From assembly GCA_028284225.1 (NCBI GenBank), contig JANQSD010000019.1, positions 186,001 to 250,000 of the forward strand: a DNA stretch of 64,000 nucleotides. The letters are read 5' to 3'. The stretch is from Arenicellales bacterium (lineage in GTDB: Bacteria > Pseudomonadota > Gammaproteobacteria > Arenicellales > JAHEKD01). The stretch's first letter is position 1. The number at the start of each line of letters is the position of its first letter. The notes under the pieces are model-generated. The model did not search any database. It had not been told where the DNA came from and was given only the letters and a program-made list of their open reading frames with translations. Shown piece after piece: positions 16,409 through 26,280 of this stretch. The position numbers and the translations under genes were made by a program.

Positions 16409-17668
16409 TCAAATTGGTGCGGGTGTTTGTTGACTATGTTTGTATTTGGGTGACAGATGAGTATTGGCTTTCTTTGCTCGATAATTTTTCGTCTTAAATG
16501 CTGGATCTCGATTTGTTGCTGAGCTTGAATTCTTGGATTTAGAATCGAAGCAATCTGGCGGTAAGCGGTCAAGTTTGTATTTAAGCAGCCGCTCTATCGC
16601 TGATAGTTGTTTTGATTCTTCAGGGCTAACCAGTGAAATCGCTTCACCTTTTTGACCTGCGCGTCCCGTTCGACCAATACGGTGTATGTAATCCTCTGCC
16701 ACAGCAGGTAAATCGAAATTGATAACTCTTGGTAACTTATTAATATCTAAGCCTCGTGCTGCTATATCTGTTGCGATTAATATCGATATTTTACCGCTTT
16801 TAAAATCAGCTAATGCACGAGTTCGCGCTCCTTGACTTTTGTTTCCATGAATTGCATCAGCTTTGATACTTTGTTTTTTCAAGGTTTGAGTTAATTTGTT
16901 AGCGCTGTGTTTGGTTCTTACAAAAACTAAAACCTGAAACCAATTCTTAGAGCGTATTAATTCAATTAAGAAAGCTGATTTGTGGTTCTTATTAATAGGT
17001 GTCATCCAATGTTTAATAGTATTAACAGTTGTGTTGGCAGGAGAGGTGGATATCTCTACAGGTGCATTCACAAATGTTTTGGCGAGCCTTCGAATTTCTT
17101 TTGAGAAAGTCGCAGAAAACATCAGATTCTGACGATCAGTTGGCAATAAACCAAGAATTCTGCGTATGTCATGAATAAAACCCATGTTTAGCATACGGTC
17201 TGCTTCGTCTAGCACCAAGATTTCCAGTTGATCAAATTTGATTGCGTTTTGATTGTATAGGTCAAGAAGCCGTCCCGGTGTCGCAACCAAGACATCAATA
17301 CCAGTGCGAAGCTTTTGTATCTGAGGGTTAATTTTGACACCGCCAAATATGGCCATGCTTTTGATGGGTAAGTATAGGCTATACTTGTCAATGTTTGCCT
17401 GTACCTGGGAAGCTAGCTCTCGGGTAGGTGTAAGTATTAATACTCGTATTCGTCGAGGATTACTTGGTTTTTTTCTAGACAAACCTTCAAGTATAGGCAG
17501 CGTGAAACCTGCTGTTTTACCTGTTCCGGTTTGTGCTGCTGCCATGACATCTTTGCCTTCCAGGATCACTGGAATCACTTTACTTTGGATGTTAGATGGA
17601 GATTTATAACCTTGTTGGGTTACTGCTTTAACGATAGGCTGGGACAGCCCTAGAGAAGAGAAATTCAT
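16409..17668 (-). CDS. rhlE: DEAD-box RNA helicase, RhlE-like
   Basis: A 419-residue helicase with all core motifs: Walker [10 protein letters not shown] (44-52), PTRELA, TPGR, DEAD, SAT, and ARGLDI then HRIGRTGR in domain 2. The short basic C-terminal tail ends in a Lys/Asn-rich region, which is typical of RhlE. The chosen ATG gives the usual MNFSSLGLS start; 17 extra residues upstream are not conserved in form. It probably unwinds structured RNA during growth at low temperature, since it lies downstream of RRM and CspA-type genes on the same strand. Confidence 0.92.
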   Translation of the reverse strand: MNFSSLGLSQPIVKAVTQQGYKSPSNIQSKVIPVILEGKDVMAAAQTGTGKTAGFTLPILEGLSRKKPSNPRRIRVLILTPTRELASQVQANIDKYSLYLPIKSMAIFGGVKINPQIQKLRTGIDVLVATPGRLLDLYNQNAIKFDQLEILVLDEADRMLNMGFIHDIRRILGLLPTDRQNLMFSATFSKEIRRLAKTFVNAPVEISTSPANTTVNTIKHWMTPINKNHKSAFLIELIRSKNWFQVLVFVRTKHSANKLTQTLKKQSIKADAIHGNKSQGARTRALADFKSGKISILIATDIAARGLDINKLPRVINFDLPAVAEDYIHRIGRTGRAGQKGEAISLVSPEESKQLSAIERLLKYKLDRLPPDCFDSKSKNSSSATNRDPAFKTKNYRAKKANTHLSPKYKHSQQTPAPI

Positions 17669-17799
17669 AAGAGTATTTGTTCGATTAGTTAAGTTTTTAA
17701 GATCTACTGCATTGAGCAAATCATGTGTTTGAGTGATTTTAGATATTTTGATAAAGGCGAATTGCCAAATAAAGTTTTAGTGTACAAAGAATAGGTTCT

Positions 17800-18063
17800 T
17801 TATCTACGCCTGCTTCGTTGATTTTTTTTATTTTCGAATTTAACATTCAGCACTTTGCCTTGATAAGACTTTCCGTTTAAGCCCGCAATAGCAGCCCGAG
17901 CTTCATGGCCTTCCATTTCAATGAAACCGAAACCTTTGCATTTGCCAGAAAAAATATCTCTGGTGAGCTTTAATGAGCGCACTGTCCCATATTTTGAGAA
18001 AAGCTCATTTAATGAAGCCTCTGTGGTATCTGCCGGTAAACTGCCAACAAAGAGTTTCTTCAT
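17800..18063 (-). CDS. RRM-domain RNA-binding protein
   Basis: An 87-residue protein consisting of one RNA recognition motif: RNP2 at KLFVGSL (residues 3-9) and RNP1 at KGFGFIEM (around 44-51), with a basic Arg-rich tail. Bacterial single-RRM proteins of this size are often cold-induced. It lies between the cold-shock protein and the RhlE-like helicase, all in one direction, with 66 and 131-base gaps. Co-regulation is inferred. Confidence 0.93.
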   Translation of the reverse strand: MKKLFVGSLPADTTEASLNELFSKYGTVRSLKLTRDIFSGKCKGFGFIEMEGHEARAAIAGLNGKSYQGKVLNVKFENKKNQRSRRR

Positions 18064-18129
18064 GCGAAGTGCCTCGATTAAGATGTAAACACCCTGCGAT
18101 ATTACAGGGCGTGGAATAGCGAAGCGGTG

Positions 18130-18330
18130 CTAGAGCCTTACATTTTTTGCTTGTGGACCTTTGGGTCCGTTTTCAGTCTCAAATTCAACCTGCTGACCTT
18201 CTTGTAACGACTTAAAGCCAGAGCTTGAAATAGCAGAAAAGTGAACAAAAACATCTTTACTGCCATCTGTTGGTGTTATAAAACCGAATCCCTTGGATTC
18301 ATTAAACCATTTAACAGTTCCTTTAGCCAT
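18130..18330 (-). CDS. CspA-family cold-shock protein
   Basis: A 66-residue single cold-shock domain with RNP motifs KGFGFI and VFVHF, and the typical start [10 protein letters not shown]. The length is normal. It has a GAGGT ribosome binding site and a long (about 460-bp) upstream gene-free stretch, consistent with the long 5' leader of cold-inducible csp genes. The product melts RNA secondary structure. Confidence 0.95.
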   Translation of the reverse strand: MAKGTVKWFNESKGFGFITPTDGSKDVFVHFSAISSSGFKSLQEGQQVEFETENGPKGPQAKNVRL

Positions 18331-18790
18331 GATTTACCTCATCAAGATTATTTAAAATGTTACTATTCTAATGAAGGTTGAAACATGGAAAGTTCTACGG
18401 AGAAGAGCTACTGTGAAAAAACCAGTTTAGAAAGTAGAGAAACGGAAGTGTATCAGTTTTTCAACTTAAAAGTAGGTTTAATGTAATATATTTGACTTCA
18501 TTAACCATCACCTATTACCAGCAAGAGAAGGTTTTAAGCCTGTTACTGGGTTATAAAGTTAAATAAAATAAATCTATTCCTCGTAATGAAGGGGTCGTAA
18601 CAGCTTTTTGAAAAGCACTAGAATATTAAGTTTGATTAATAAAAAATGTCTGCTTCTGGGGTTTTATCATGTGATCTTTAAATATTCGAAATGACCGAAT
18701 TGAGTATATTGTAGACATTACCAAATTTCATCGAACTTAGTTGTAATGTCCGGCTGGTTAAGTTCAGATTTTTACGGTTAAAATCACTCC
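18331..18790. other. Gene-free region between divergent csp and tatD genes
   Basis: About 460 bp with no credible gene. It must hold the promoters and 5' leaders of the cold-shock gene (minus strand) and tatD (plus strand). The csp gene has a long leader, as is common for this family; no exact cold-box was identified. Confidence 0.5.
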
Positions 18791-19552
18791 ATGCAGTTGT
18801 TCGATACGCATTGCCATATTGATTTGGAGGAATTTGATCAAGACCGGGGTCAGATTTTGACTGCTGCCAGAGAGCAGGGGGTTAGTGATATTGTGGTTCC
18901 GGGGGTATTACAAAATCGTTGGTTCCATTTATTGGAAATTTGTGAATCATATAATGGTCTACATCCGGCAGTTGGTTTACATCCAATGTATTTATCTGAG
19001 CATAATAAGACTCATCTTGAATTGCTTGAATCCGTGTTGGCTGAAAATACTGTGGTGGCAATAGGCGAGGTTGGTCTGGATTTTTATGTCAATGATGTGG
19101 ATAAGCAAGGGCAATTTAAGCTGTTGGATGCACAGTTGGCTATTGCAAAAACGGCCGATTTGCCAGTGATTTTGCATTGCCGTAAAGCGTATGATGATTT
19201 AATCAAGTTGTTGACTCAGCATCAGTTGAAAGGGGGTATTGCCCACGCGTTTAATGGCAGCCAGCAACAAGCCGGCAAGTTGATCGATTTGGGTTTCAAA
19301 CTTGGTTTTGGTGGTATGCTGACTTATGAACGTTCCACAAAGCTTAGGCGATTGGCACAACAATTACCGCTTGCCAACATAGTGCTGGAAACAGACTCGC
19401 CCTTTATGACTGTATCTCAACATCAAGGCGAGCGTAATAGCCCGGTTTATCTACCTTATGTTTTGCAGGCATTGTCGGAAATTCGACCGGAATCTATGGA
19501 ACATATTGCTCATCAGACCTACCAAAACAGTCTTGAGGTTTTTTGTATTTAA
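18791..19552 (+). CDS. tatD: TatD family metal-dependent DNase/hydrolase
   Basis: A 253-residue TIM-barrel metal hydrolase with all TatD signatures: DTHCHID at 5-11, AIGEVGLDFY, PVILHCRKA, and LETDSPF. The family is a 3'-5' exonuclease acting on DNA or RNA. Length is normal. It is a single-gene unit in front of a convergent coaE. The dispersed repeat described at 19641 lies between the two. Confidence 0.93.
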   Translation: MQLFDTHCHIDLEEFDQDRGQILTAAREQGVSDIVVPGVLQNRWFHLLEICESYNGLHPAVGLHPMYLSEHNKTHLELLESVLAENTVVAIGEVGLDFYVNDVDKQGQFKLLDAQLAIAKTADLPVILHCRKAYDDLIKLLTQHQLKGGIAHAFNGSQQQAGKLIDLGFKLGFGGMLTYERSTKLRRLAQQLPLANIVLETDSPFMTVSQHQGERNSPVYLPYVLQALSEIRPESMEHIAHQTYQNSLEVFCI

Positions 19553-19640
19553 CCTGGGTTTTTAGATTCAATTCAATAACAATTTCAACTCCTCTTGATT
19601 AGCATAGTGTGGAAGGATTTGCGGCGAATAATGGTGTTTT

Positions 19641-19695
19641 CTAAGCGTGTAGGCGATTTTAAGGAGATTCTTCGGCTATCGCCTCAGAATGACAG
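19641..19695. repeat. Dispersed 55-bp repeat, copy 1
   Basis: Matches the 55-base segment at 39165-39219 at 49 of 55 positions, in the same orientation. It contains an imperfect hairpin (ATTCT and GGC pairing with GCC and AGAAT). Both copies sit between convergent genes. Confidence 0.8.
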
Positions 19696-19735
19696 CCTAT
19701 AGGAAGGTCTGTGCCGGTTTTACTTCGAGCTCAGG

Positions 19736-20359
19736 TTATTTAGATTTTTGTTTGGCGAGTTGCAAGTATTTTCGGTGCAATGATTCGACTTGCTGATATA
19801 AGTGTTCAAGGTCCTGGTCGTTAGTAATTACATCATCTGCCACTTCAAGGCGTTGGTGTCGGGGAACCTGTGACTGGATGATTTTTTCGATTTGCTGTTG
19901 CGATAAACCACTGCGTTGTTGTATCCATGCGATGCGTCGTTCATCAGGTGCGTCAATCACTAGCAATCGATCAAATAGTTCCGTTTGTCCGGTTTCTATC
20001 AATAACGGGATGGAGAAAATAATATAATCGGCGTCAGTTTCTACAGCTTGTTCGCGCATGTTTTGACGAATTAATGGATGTAAGATTTGTTCCAGCTGCT
20101 TTTTTTTAGCCTGATCATTAAATACCAGTTCCCGTAGTTTTTCACGATCAAGCGTATCTTTATCACTGAGTATTTGTTCACCAAATGTTAGTGCTATATT
20201 TTTTACTGCAGGTTGTCCTGATTGTGTGATTGATCGTGATACTTCATCCGCATCGACAACACAGGCACCGAGTTTGGCAAAATGATTAGTCACTGTGGTT
20301 TTGCCGACACCGATGCCGCCGGTGAGGCCGATGGAAAAACGATCAGTATAGCGTTGCAT
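19736..20359 (-). CDS. coaE: Dephospho-CoA kinase
   Basis: A 207-residue P-loop kinase with the CoaE signature GLTGGIGVGKT (residues 11-21) and the later VVDADEVSR segment. It phosphorylates the 3'-hydroxyl of dephospho-CoA in the last step of coenzyme A synthesis. It is encoded just after the ABC permease gene on the same strand (gap of 4 bases), and in many gammaproteobacteria it neighbours pilD-type genes, as here. Confidence 0.95.
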   Translation of the reverse strand: MQRYTDRFSIGLTGGIGVGKTTVTNHFAKLGACVVDADEVSRSITQSGQPAVKNIALTFGEQILSDKDTLDREKLRELVFNDQAKKKQLEQILHPLIRQNMREQAVETDADYIIFSIPLLIETGQTELFDRLLVIDAPDERRIAWIQQRSGLSQQQIEKIIQSQVPRHQRLEVADDVITNDQDLEHLYQQVESLHRKYLQLAKQKSK

Positions 20360-20363
20360 ACAG

Positions 20364-21152
20364 CTAGATAATTAATCGTCTGCGGATTAAAACAACCGCA
20401 ATGTAATAACCAACCAGAGCAAACAAACTTAGCGCAAGTAAGTGTAATAGCGGATTGTCTATAGTACCGCCGGCAATCAATGGACGCGTTAATTCGATGG
20501 TGTGTGCCAACGGCAGGTTTCTGGCAACGGGTTCAAGAAAATCAGGCAAGGTTTCAATCGGATAAAATACACCGCAAAACAAAAACATGGGCGTAATAAA
20601 CAAGGTCATATAGTAATTAAAAAAATCATAACTGCGGCTTACTGCCGTCATCATTAGTGCTAACCCTGAGAAACATAAGCCGGTTAAAAATAATATCGGA
20701 ATAACCAGCACCGCACTGAAGCTGGAAACAGCGCCTAAAAGAGCAGCAACCACCAATATAGCTGTGCCGCTGATTAAACTTTTAGTTGCACACCAGAGCA
20801 TTTCACCGGCGACAATGTCGTCAACAGTAAGCGGTGTGGCTAACATGGCCTCATAGGTTCGCTGCGGTACCATACGGGTAAACACCGAATAGAGTGCTTC
20901 GAATGAGGCCGTGTTGGTTGCTGAAAATGCCACCATGCCGGAGGCCAGGAACACTAAGTAAGGTACACCGTTAATATCGCCTACAAATTGCCCTAAACCA
21001 AAACCCAGACCAAGCAGGTATAGAAAAGGTTCGCCGAAATTAATGAGTAAACTGGGTCCCATTAACTTTTTCCATACGCTGATATTGCGTAGCCAAACAG
21101 ACAGACAACGCAAGTTAAAACGGGGTGGACTTAAATCTAGGGTGTTAATCAC
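20364..21152 (-). CDS. ABC-2 type transporter permease
   Basis: A 262-residue membrane protein with about six transmembrane segments and the NodJ-like LLGLGFGLGQFV start of the membrane domain. It overlaps the ATPase gene by eight bases, so the two form an exporter. Substrate is unknown; relatives export polysaccharide, drugs or lipids. The next gene is coaE, four bases away. Confidence 0.88.
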   Translation of the reverse strand: MINTLDLSPPRFNLRCLSVWLRNISVWKKLMGPSLLINFGEPFLYLLGLGFGLGQFVGDINGVPYLVFLASGMVAFSATNTASFEALYSVFTRMVPQRTYEAMLATPLTVDDIVAGEMLWCATKSLISGTAILVVAALLGAVSSFSAVLVIPILFLTGLCFSGLALMMTAVSRSYDFFNYYMTLFITPMFLFCGVFYPIETLPDFLEPVARNLPLAHTIELTRPLIAGGTIDNPLLHLLALSLFALVGYYIAVVLIRRRLII

Positions 21153-22077
21153 GCAGCTCTCTACCCGTGAGTTTTAAAAATACATCTTCAAGATTTCCGG
21201 GCCGATGGTAATACTCAAGTTCGGGCTCCGATTGCAGTAATGCAATCACGCTATTTTGTTCTGCGGTATAGACATAGGTACTGTCCCCGATTATTTCCAT
21301 AGATGTATTGGCAAGTGAACCTATTTTTTCGCTGAGTGATTTGACGTGTGCACGAATTTCAAAGACATGAGGTTCCACATATTCGAGAATTAATTGTTTC
21401 GGTGAGCCTTGAGCAATAATACGTCCTTTGTCCATGATCACCAACATATCACACAGGCGTTCGGCTTCTTCCAGGTAGTGGGTAGTTAATAAAATAGTTT
21501 TGCCGTATTTTTTTAATTGTCGTAATCGCGCCCAAATCATATGCCGGACCTGGGGATCAAGTCCGGTCGTAGGTTCATCAAGGATGAGTAATTCGGGGTT
21601 GTTAATCAAGGCTCGAGCGATGCTTAGCCTGCGTTTCATACCGCCTGACAGACTATCAATGCGGGTATTCGCTTTATCAGTTAATTCAACAAAGCCGAGT
21701 AATTGTTCGATACGGCGCTCAATTTGAGTGCTATCCATACCGAAATAGCGGGCGTAGATTTTCAAATTTTCACTGACAGTAAAATCCGGGTCCAGATTGT
21801 CCTGTTGTGGTACAACACCACAGCGATAGCGAATTTCCGCTGCATTTTGGGGTTGCTGTAGACCAAAAATAGTTAACTGCCCATCACTAATCGGTGATTG
21901 TCCCAGCATCATCCGAATAGTTGTTGTTTTTCCAGCTCCATTTGGCCCCAGGATTCCAAAGCATTGGCCTTTGCTGACATTGATATCAATAGCACTGACA
22001 ACCTCAGTCTGTCCGAATTGTTTGACCAGTTTTTCTGCCTGAATAATGGGCGTTGATATTTGTGTTTGTTCAATCAA
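21145..22077 (-). CDS. ABC transporter ATP-binding protein (NodI/DrrA-like)
   Basis: A 310-residue ATPase with Walker A GPNGAGKT (44-51), LSGGMKRRLSIARAL signature, Walker B LLILDEPTTGLDP, and an H-loop at LTTHYLEEA. The shape resembles DrrA/NodI exporter ATPases with a C-terminal extra domain. It pairs with the overlapping permease gene downstream. Confidence 0.9.
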   Translation of the reverse strand: MIEQTQISTPIIQAEKLVKQFGQTEVVSAIDINVSKGQCFGILGPNGAGKTTTIRMMLGQSPISDGQLTIFGLQQPQNAAEIRYRCGVVPQQDNLDPDFTVSENLKIYARYFGMDSTQIERRIEQLLGFVELTDKANTRIDSLSGGMKRRLSIARALINNPELLILDEPTTGLDPQVRHMIWARLRQLKKYGKTILLTTHYLEEAERLCDMLVIMDKGRIIAQGSPKQLILEYVEPHVFEIRAHVKSLSEKIGSLANTSMEIIGDSTYVYTAEQNSVIALLQSEPELEYYHRPGNLEDVFLKLTGRELRD

Positions 22078-22104
22078 TGTTGGTTAAAAACTTGAAACCG
22101 GCAA

Positions 22105-22935
22105 TTATAACGGGCTAATGAGTTGCATCAAGTTGGTTTGATTTACTAAATATAGCCAGCCGGCAATACTCAGAAATGGGCCAAACGGAATAGGTTTACT
22201 ATGATCAAACTTAACAAGTAGTTTTAGTATTAGGAAAGTGACAATACCGGCAAGTGAAGAAAGCAGCATCACAAGCGGTAGCGCCTGCCAGCCCAACCAG
22301 GCACCGAGCATCGCCAATAGTTTGAAATCACCATAGCCCATGCCTTCCCGACCTGTTAGCCGGTGATGAATTTGATAGATTGACCACAATATGCCATATC
22401 CTGCGATAGCACCGATTAAAGCATCGGTAAACGATACAAATTCATGAAACAAGCTGCACAAAAGGCCTAAGGCGATACCCGGCAAAGTTATCGAATCCGG
22501 TAACAACCATGTCTCCAGGTCGATAAATGTCAAAGGCACTAACAGGCCGGTAAAAATTAATGACCAAAGTAGCGTTGTACTGACACCAAATTTAATCGCA
22601 CAGATAACAAATAATAATGCTGTGATCAATTCAACCCAGAAATATCGTGCTGAAATCATGTCATCGCAATGTCTACAACGTTGTCTGAGCAATAGATAAC
22701 TGAGTAAAGGAATATTGTCAAACCAGGAAATTTTATGTTTGCAAAAAGGGCAATGGGAACCTGGTTTGATTAGATTTGGAAGCGGTTTATCAGACTCTTT
22801 TGCCAGGTCACTATCAATCAGCGGCGGCAACCGGGTAATCACTACATTTATAAAACTGCCAATACATAAACCAAGGACAAATATCAGAATATAGAAATAA
22901 ACAGGGTGGTGCTCTAGTGTTTGGATAAATGTCAT
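22105..22935 (-). CDS. pilD: Prepilin peptidase / N-methyltransferase
   Basis: A 276-residue membrane enzyme with the zinc-type C62-x2-C65...C87-x2-C90 motif and the aspartyl protease motif GYGD (in GMGYGDFKLLA). PilD cleaves prepilin leader peptides after Gly and methylates the new N-terminus. It follows pilC with a 36-base gap in the order pilin, pilB, pilC, pilD and probably processes the pilin encoded nearby. Confidence 0.95.
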   Translation of the reverse strand: MTFIQTLEHHPVYFYILIFVLGLCIGSFINVVITRLPPLIDSDLAKESDKPLPNLIKPGSHCPFCKHKISWFDNIPLLSYLLLRQRCRHCDDMISARYFWVELITALLFVICAIKFGVSTTLLWSLIFTGLLVPLTFIDLETWLLPDSITLPGIALGLLCSLFHEFVSFTDALIGAIAGYGILWSIYQIHHRLTGREGMGYGDFKLLAMLGAWLGWQALPLVMLLSSLAGIVTFLILKLLVKFDHSKPIPFGPFLSIAGWLYLVNQTNLMQLISPL

Positions 22936-22971
22936 TGCCGGCGAATTTTAGCAAATGCTTTTAGTCGTGGA

Positions 22972-24153
22972 CTAAAAACTTGATCCTAAATTAAATACCG
23001 GTAAGTACATGGCAATCAGAATGATACCGATAATTGTACCCAGCCCTACAATCAGAATCGGCTCCAGCATTATTTTTAGTCTGTCAAAATTGCTGTTAAG
23101 TTGCTCCTGGTAATAATGACTGCATTGATCCAGCATCAGTGCAAGACTGGCGGATTCTTCACCGGTTTTGATGAGTTGAATAGTCAATTGGTCAAAATAC
23201 TTACTGCTGGCTAGTGCTCCGGCAAGACCGTGTCCGTTTCTTATCTCAGCGAGGATACAGTTAAGCGCTTGCTGGTATTTGTAATCCGAGCTTAAATTTC
23301 GGCAAGATTCAATGCAATCAGATATAGTCAATCCCGCCGCATAAAGCCATGAAATCGTCTGGCAAAATCTGAGAGTATTAACCTTTTTGATCGTTTTGTT
23401 AAAAATAGGGATGTAATCGCTCCATTGATACTGTTTGATTCGACCAAGCGTTATCAGCAGGATAAGCGTGCTAATAATCCCTATGCACAGTGTATTGAAA
23501 TAGTCTGTTAACCAGTTACTAATATTTAAAATTGTGACGGTGATAAAAGGTAACTCGGCATTTGATTGTGAATATATTGATTCAAATTGAGGTATCACAA
23601 AGATAATCAGTGTTGTTAACACAGCGATTGATACCAGAAATAAGATAGCAGGGTAAAGCAGGCTGGTGAGTAGTTGGTTAAGCGTTTTTTGTTTCTGAGT
23701 ATAGTACTCAATGGCCTGCTGTATGGACTTGTCCATTTGGCCGCTGACTTCACCGCTGTTTATGAGTTGGATAATAATAGTATCGAATAAGGTCGGATAA
23801 AGTTTTAATACGGTTGATAGTTCTTCGCCTTTTGAAAATTGGTATTTCAGATAGGTTAATAATTCAGATAATTGTGAATCCGCTTGGTTTTGTAGCAGTA
23901 TATCGACGGTTTTACTTAAATTTAGCCCGGTCATCAGCAATGCGTGCAGTTGAGTGAGAAAAAATAACACTTGCTTGCTGCTAGACCATCTACGCAATTT
24001 AAGGCAATGATAATGCTGCCGTTGAATTTTTTTGACGATAACTTGCTGTTTATATAGCGTGTATTTAAGATTTGTTTTCGAATCAGCATAACTGCGACCG
24101 GTAATGTATTGACCTTGATGATCGACACCCGACCAGGTGTATAGATGAGCCAT
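22972..24153 (-). CDS. pilC: Type IV pilus inner-membrane platform protein
   Basis: A 393-residue protein with the GspF/PilC layout: two homologous cytoplasmic helical domains separated by a membrane pair, and a C-terminal membrane helix (VGLGTIIGIILIAMYLPVF). PilC anchors the PilB motor. The ATG overlaps the pilB stop by one base (TAATG), indicating translational coupling. Confidence 0.92.
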   Translation of the reverse strand: MAHLYTWSGVDHQGQYITGRSYADSKTNLKYTLYKQQVIVKKIQRQHYHCLKLRRWSSSKQVLFFLTQLHALLMTGLNLSKTVDILLQNQADSQLSELLTYLKYQFSKGEELSTVLKLYPTLFDTIIIQLINSGEVSGQMDKSIQQAIEYYTQKQKTLNQLLTSLLYPAILFLVSIAVLTTLIIFVIPQFESIYSQSNAELPFITVTILNISNWLTDYFNTLCIGIISTLILLITLGRIKQYQWSDYIPIFNKTIKKVNTLRFCQTISWLYAAGLTISDCIESCRNLSSDYKYQQALNCILAEIRNGHGLAGALASSKYFDQLTIQLIKTGEESASLALMLDQCSHYYQEQLNSNFDRLKIMLEPILIVGLGTIIGIILIAMYLPVFNLGSSF

Positions 24154-25703
24154 TACAGCACGCGCAATAATTCGTCGAGACTGGTTTTACCGGATGCGAC
24201 AAGTTCTAATCCGGCATTTTGTAGATCGACGTTTGTGTTTTGGCCTATTTGATTTGGTGACAGCAATTCGAATATACCCGTCCTGCCACGATAACCTTGT
24301 AAGCAAACAGGACAACCCGTGGCTGTGTATATATGTTTGGGTATATCTGTGTTGAACTTGCCAAAAAGGTTTAAAGCTGATTTGGACGGCTCAATTTCGC
24401 GCTGACATTGCGAGCAGATTTTTCGTACTAGTCGTTGTGCAATAGTAAGTCGCAGAGCATCCTCAAGTGAATAACGATTAACACCAAGCTGCTGTAACCG
24501 GGCTCCGGCGCTATTGGCTGTTCGACTATGTAAAGTTGCTAATACAAGATGTCCGGTTTGCGCTGCTTTAACTGCAATTTCCGCCGTTTCTGCGTCACGG
24601 ATTTCGCCGATCATAATAATATCCGGGTCCTGACGTAATAAAGCCCTCAGTGCTATGCTGAAGTCCAGCCCTGCTTTACGATTGATGCTGACTTGATTGA
24701 TTCCGTCGACATAGATCTCAGCTGGATCTTCGATCGTACTGATGTTTTCTTTGCCTGTGTTGAGCAGTTCAAGCAGCGCATAGAGTGTCACGGTTTTACC
24801 GGAGCCTGTGGGTCCTGTCACCAGAATTAGTCCGCTAGGTTGTTTCAGGATTTCACGAATGAGTTGATATTGTTCAGCGAACAGGCCAATTTGATTTAAT
24901 TTAATGTGTTTGCCGTGTTGTTCGAGAAGACGCAAAACCAGTTTTTCGCCATAAATAGTTGGCATGCTGTTGACCCTGAGCGATACGCTGCGGTTGTTAA
25001 GTTTATGGGTAAAGCGTCCATCCTGGGGTAAACGAGATTGAGCGATGTCCATATTTGCAGCCAGCTTAATTTGGGAAATCAGCTTTAGGCCTTGATCGCG
25101 AGAAATTGAAGCCAATGAATGCAAAACACCATCGACTCTAATTCTAAGGCCGCAATGACCATTAAACATTTCAATATGAATATCTGACGCCTGGTGTTGC
25201 ATAGATTTTTGCAAGTATTGATCCAGATCATTTTGATAAGTCGGATCATTAGAGCTGTTAGTTTGCTGATAATGTTGTTGATTACGAAATTTGCGGATTA
25301 AATTAATGTCCGCCAATACCGGTTCTAATTGTTGCTTTGTGTAAAAACAAAGTTGATTTACCCGATTAAGCTTCTCAGGAGAGCCAAATGCAACTAGAGG
25401 ATTATTATTCTTGTCGGTAAGCGTGAGTGCATCAAGATCATCCAACACCCTGGCCGGAATATTAAACATATTCTTTTTCTTATAATTCTCTCGGGACAGC
25501 TTGATAAATGGTACTGACCAGACTTGAGCAGCCGTTTGATAAAGTTGTTCAGGTGCAATCGACTTGTGATTCAGCAGTGATTCAAATAATTTTCCATTTG
25601 AATGCTTATTTGAATTTTTGATATTGATTAATTGTTGCTGTGTAATCAGTTGTTGCTCGATAAGTGCCTGTTCAAATGCTAATAGCTGTGAAGAAATCAT
25701 CAT
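24153..25703 (-). CDS. pilB: Type IV pilus extension ATPase
   Basis: A 516-residue hexameric ATPase with Walker A GPTGSGKT (297-304), a second DPDIIMIGEIRDAETAEIAVKAAQTGHLV Walker B/His-box region, and the C-x2-C plus C-x2-C zinc site (CSQCQ, then CPVC). The N-terminal domain is shorter than in many PilB proteins. It drives pilus extension together with PilC. It follows the pilin gene without a gap. Confidence 0.93.
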   Translation of the reverse strand: MMISSQLLAFEQALIEQQLITQQQLINIKNSNKHSNGKLFESLLNHKSIAPEQLYQTAAQVWSVPFIKLSRENYKKKNMFNIPARVLDDLDALTLTDKNNNPLVAFGSPEKLNRVNQLCFYTKQQLEPVLADINLIRKFRNQQHYQQTNSSNDPTYQNDLDQYLQKSMQHQASDIHIEMFNGHCGLRIRVDGVLHSLASISRDQGLKLISQIKLAANMDIAQSRLPQDGRFTHKLNNRSVSLRVNSMPTIYGEKLVLRLLEQHGKHIKLNQIGLFAEQYQLIREILKQPSGLILVTGPTGSGKTVTLYALLELLNTGKENISTIEDPAEIYVDGINQVSINRKAGLDFSIALRALLRQDPDIIMIGEIRDAETAEIAVKAAQTGHLVLATLHSRTANSAGARLQQLGVNRYSLEDALRLTIAQRLVRKICSQCQREIEPSKSALNLFGKFNTDIPKHIYTATGCPVCLQGYRGRTGIFELLSPNQIGQNTNVDLQNAGLELVASGKTSLDELLRVL

Positions 25704-26213
25704 CTAATCCAGATAAGTACTCGCGTCATTTACATCGGGCGCCAAATCTGCACAGGGCGCAGGCAGATATTTTTCATCTAAATTGTCTTGCGTTGTTTGT
25801 GCACAGTCCCACTCGACGCTGACATTAGTTCCTAATGCATAAAGCCCTAAAGTCTGGCCATCTGTGACGGCTGCTCCTAAATTCTTGAGTGCAACAGTGA
25901 TCAAGCTATGGGTATCGTCAGCTCTCGAATAGCTGACAGAATCAACATATTTAGACTGTGATGATGAAAAGCCGCTAAAACCTGAAGCCGGCATAACTCC
26001 ATTGGTGATAAAAGACTCGGAAACGGCCAGTTTCGCTGGCGCTAGGGCGTTGATTGCCTCAGTAACCTTGGCTTTTATTGAATAATCCTGATAAGCCGGC
26101 ATTGCAATGGCAGTCAGGATACCAACAATCGCAATAACGATCATTAGCTCAATAAGGGTAAAGCCGGATTGTTTGAAATTTAGTGGCTGAAATGAGTGTG
26201 TAGTGCCAGGCAT
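25704..26213 (-). CDS. Type IV pilin
   Basis: A 169-residue prepilin with a 17-residue basic/hydrophilic leader ending in Gly17, then [16 protein letters not shown] with Glu5 of the mature form. Two cysteines near the C-terminus could form the disulfide loop typical of pilins. The ribosome binding site is GGAGG, and the leader bases pair into a small 5-bp hairpin around it. It heads the pilB-pilC-pilD cluster. Whether it is the major pilin (PilA) cannot be decided here. Confidence 0.92.
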   Translation of the reverse strand: MPGTTHSFQPLNFKQSGFTLIELMIVIAIVGILTAIAMPAYQDYSIKAKVTEAINALAPAKLAVSESFITNGVMPASGFSGFSSSQSKYVDSVSYSRADDTHSLITVALKNLGAAVTDGQTLGLYALGTNVSVEWDCAQTTQDNLDEKYLPAPCADLAPDVNDASTYLD

Positions 26214-26280
26214 AGCAACCTCCGTGTTGCAAGTTAAAAATCCTTTTAGTTTATATAGGTTACCAGAGCAGTTTTTGTGG

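Noticed and set aside
18070..18120. Possible terminator downstream of the csp gene (CCCTG/CAGGG arms)
   Set aside because: The stem is five base pairs with a long AT loop and no T run on the minus strand, so it would not end transcription and may be part of read-through to the RRM gene.
18385..18486. 33-codon ORF on the plus strand in the csp leader, beginning MESSTEK
   Set aside because: It has a GAAGG element before its ATG, but codon content is unremarkable, no motif or hydrophobic segment is present, and it lies antisense to the csp leader. Evidence is too weak.
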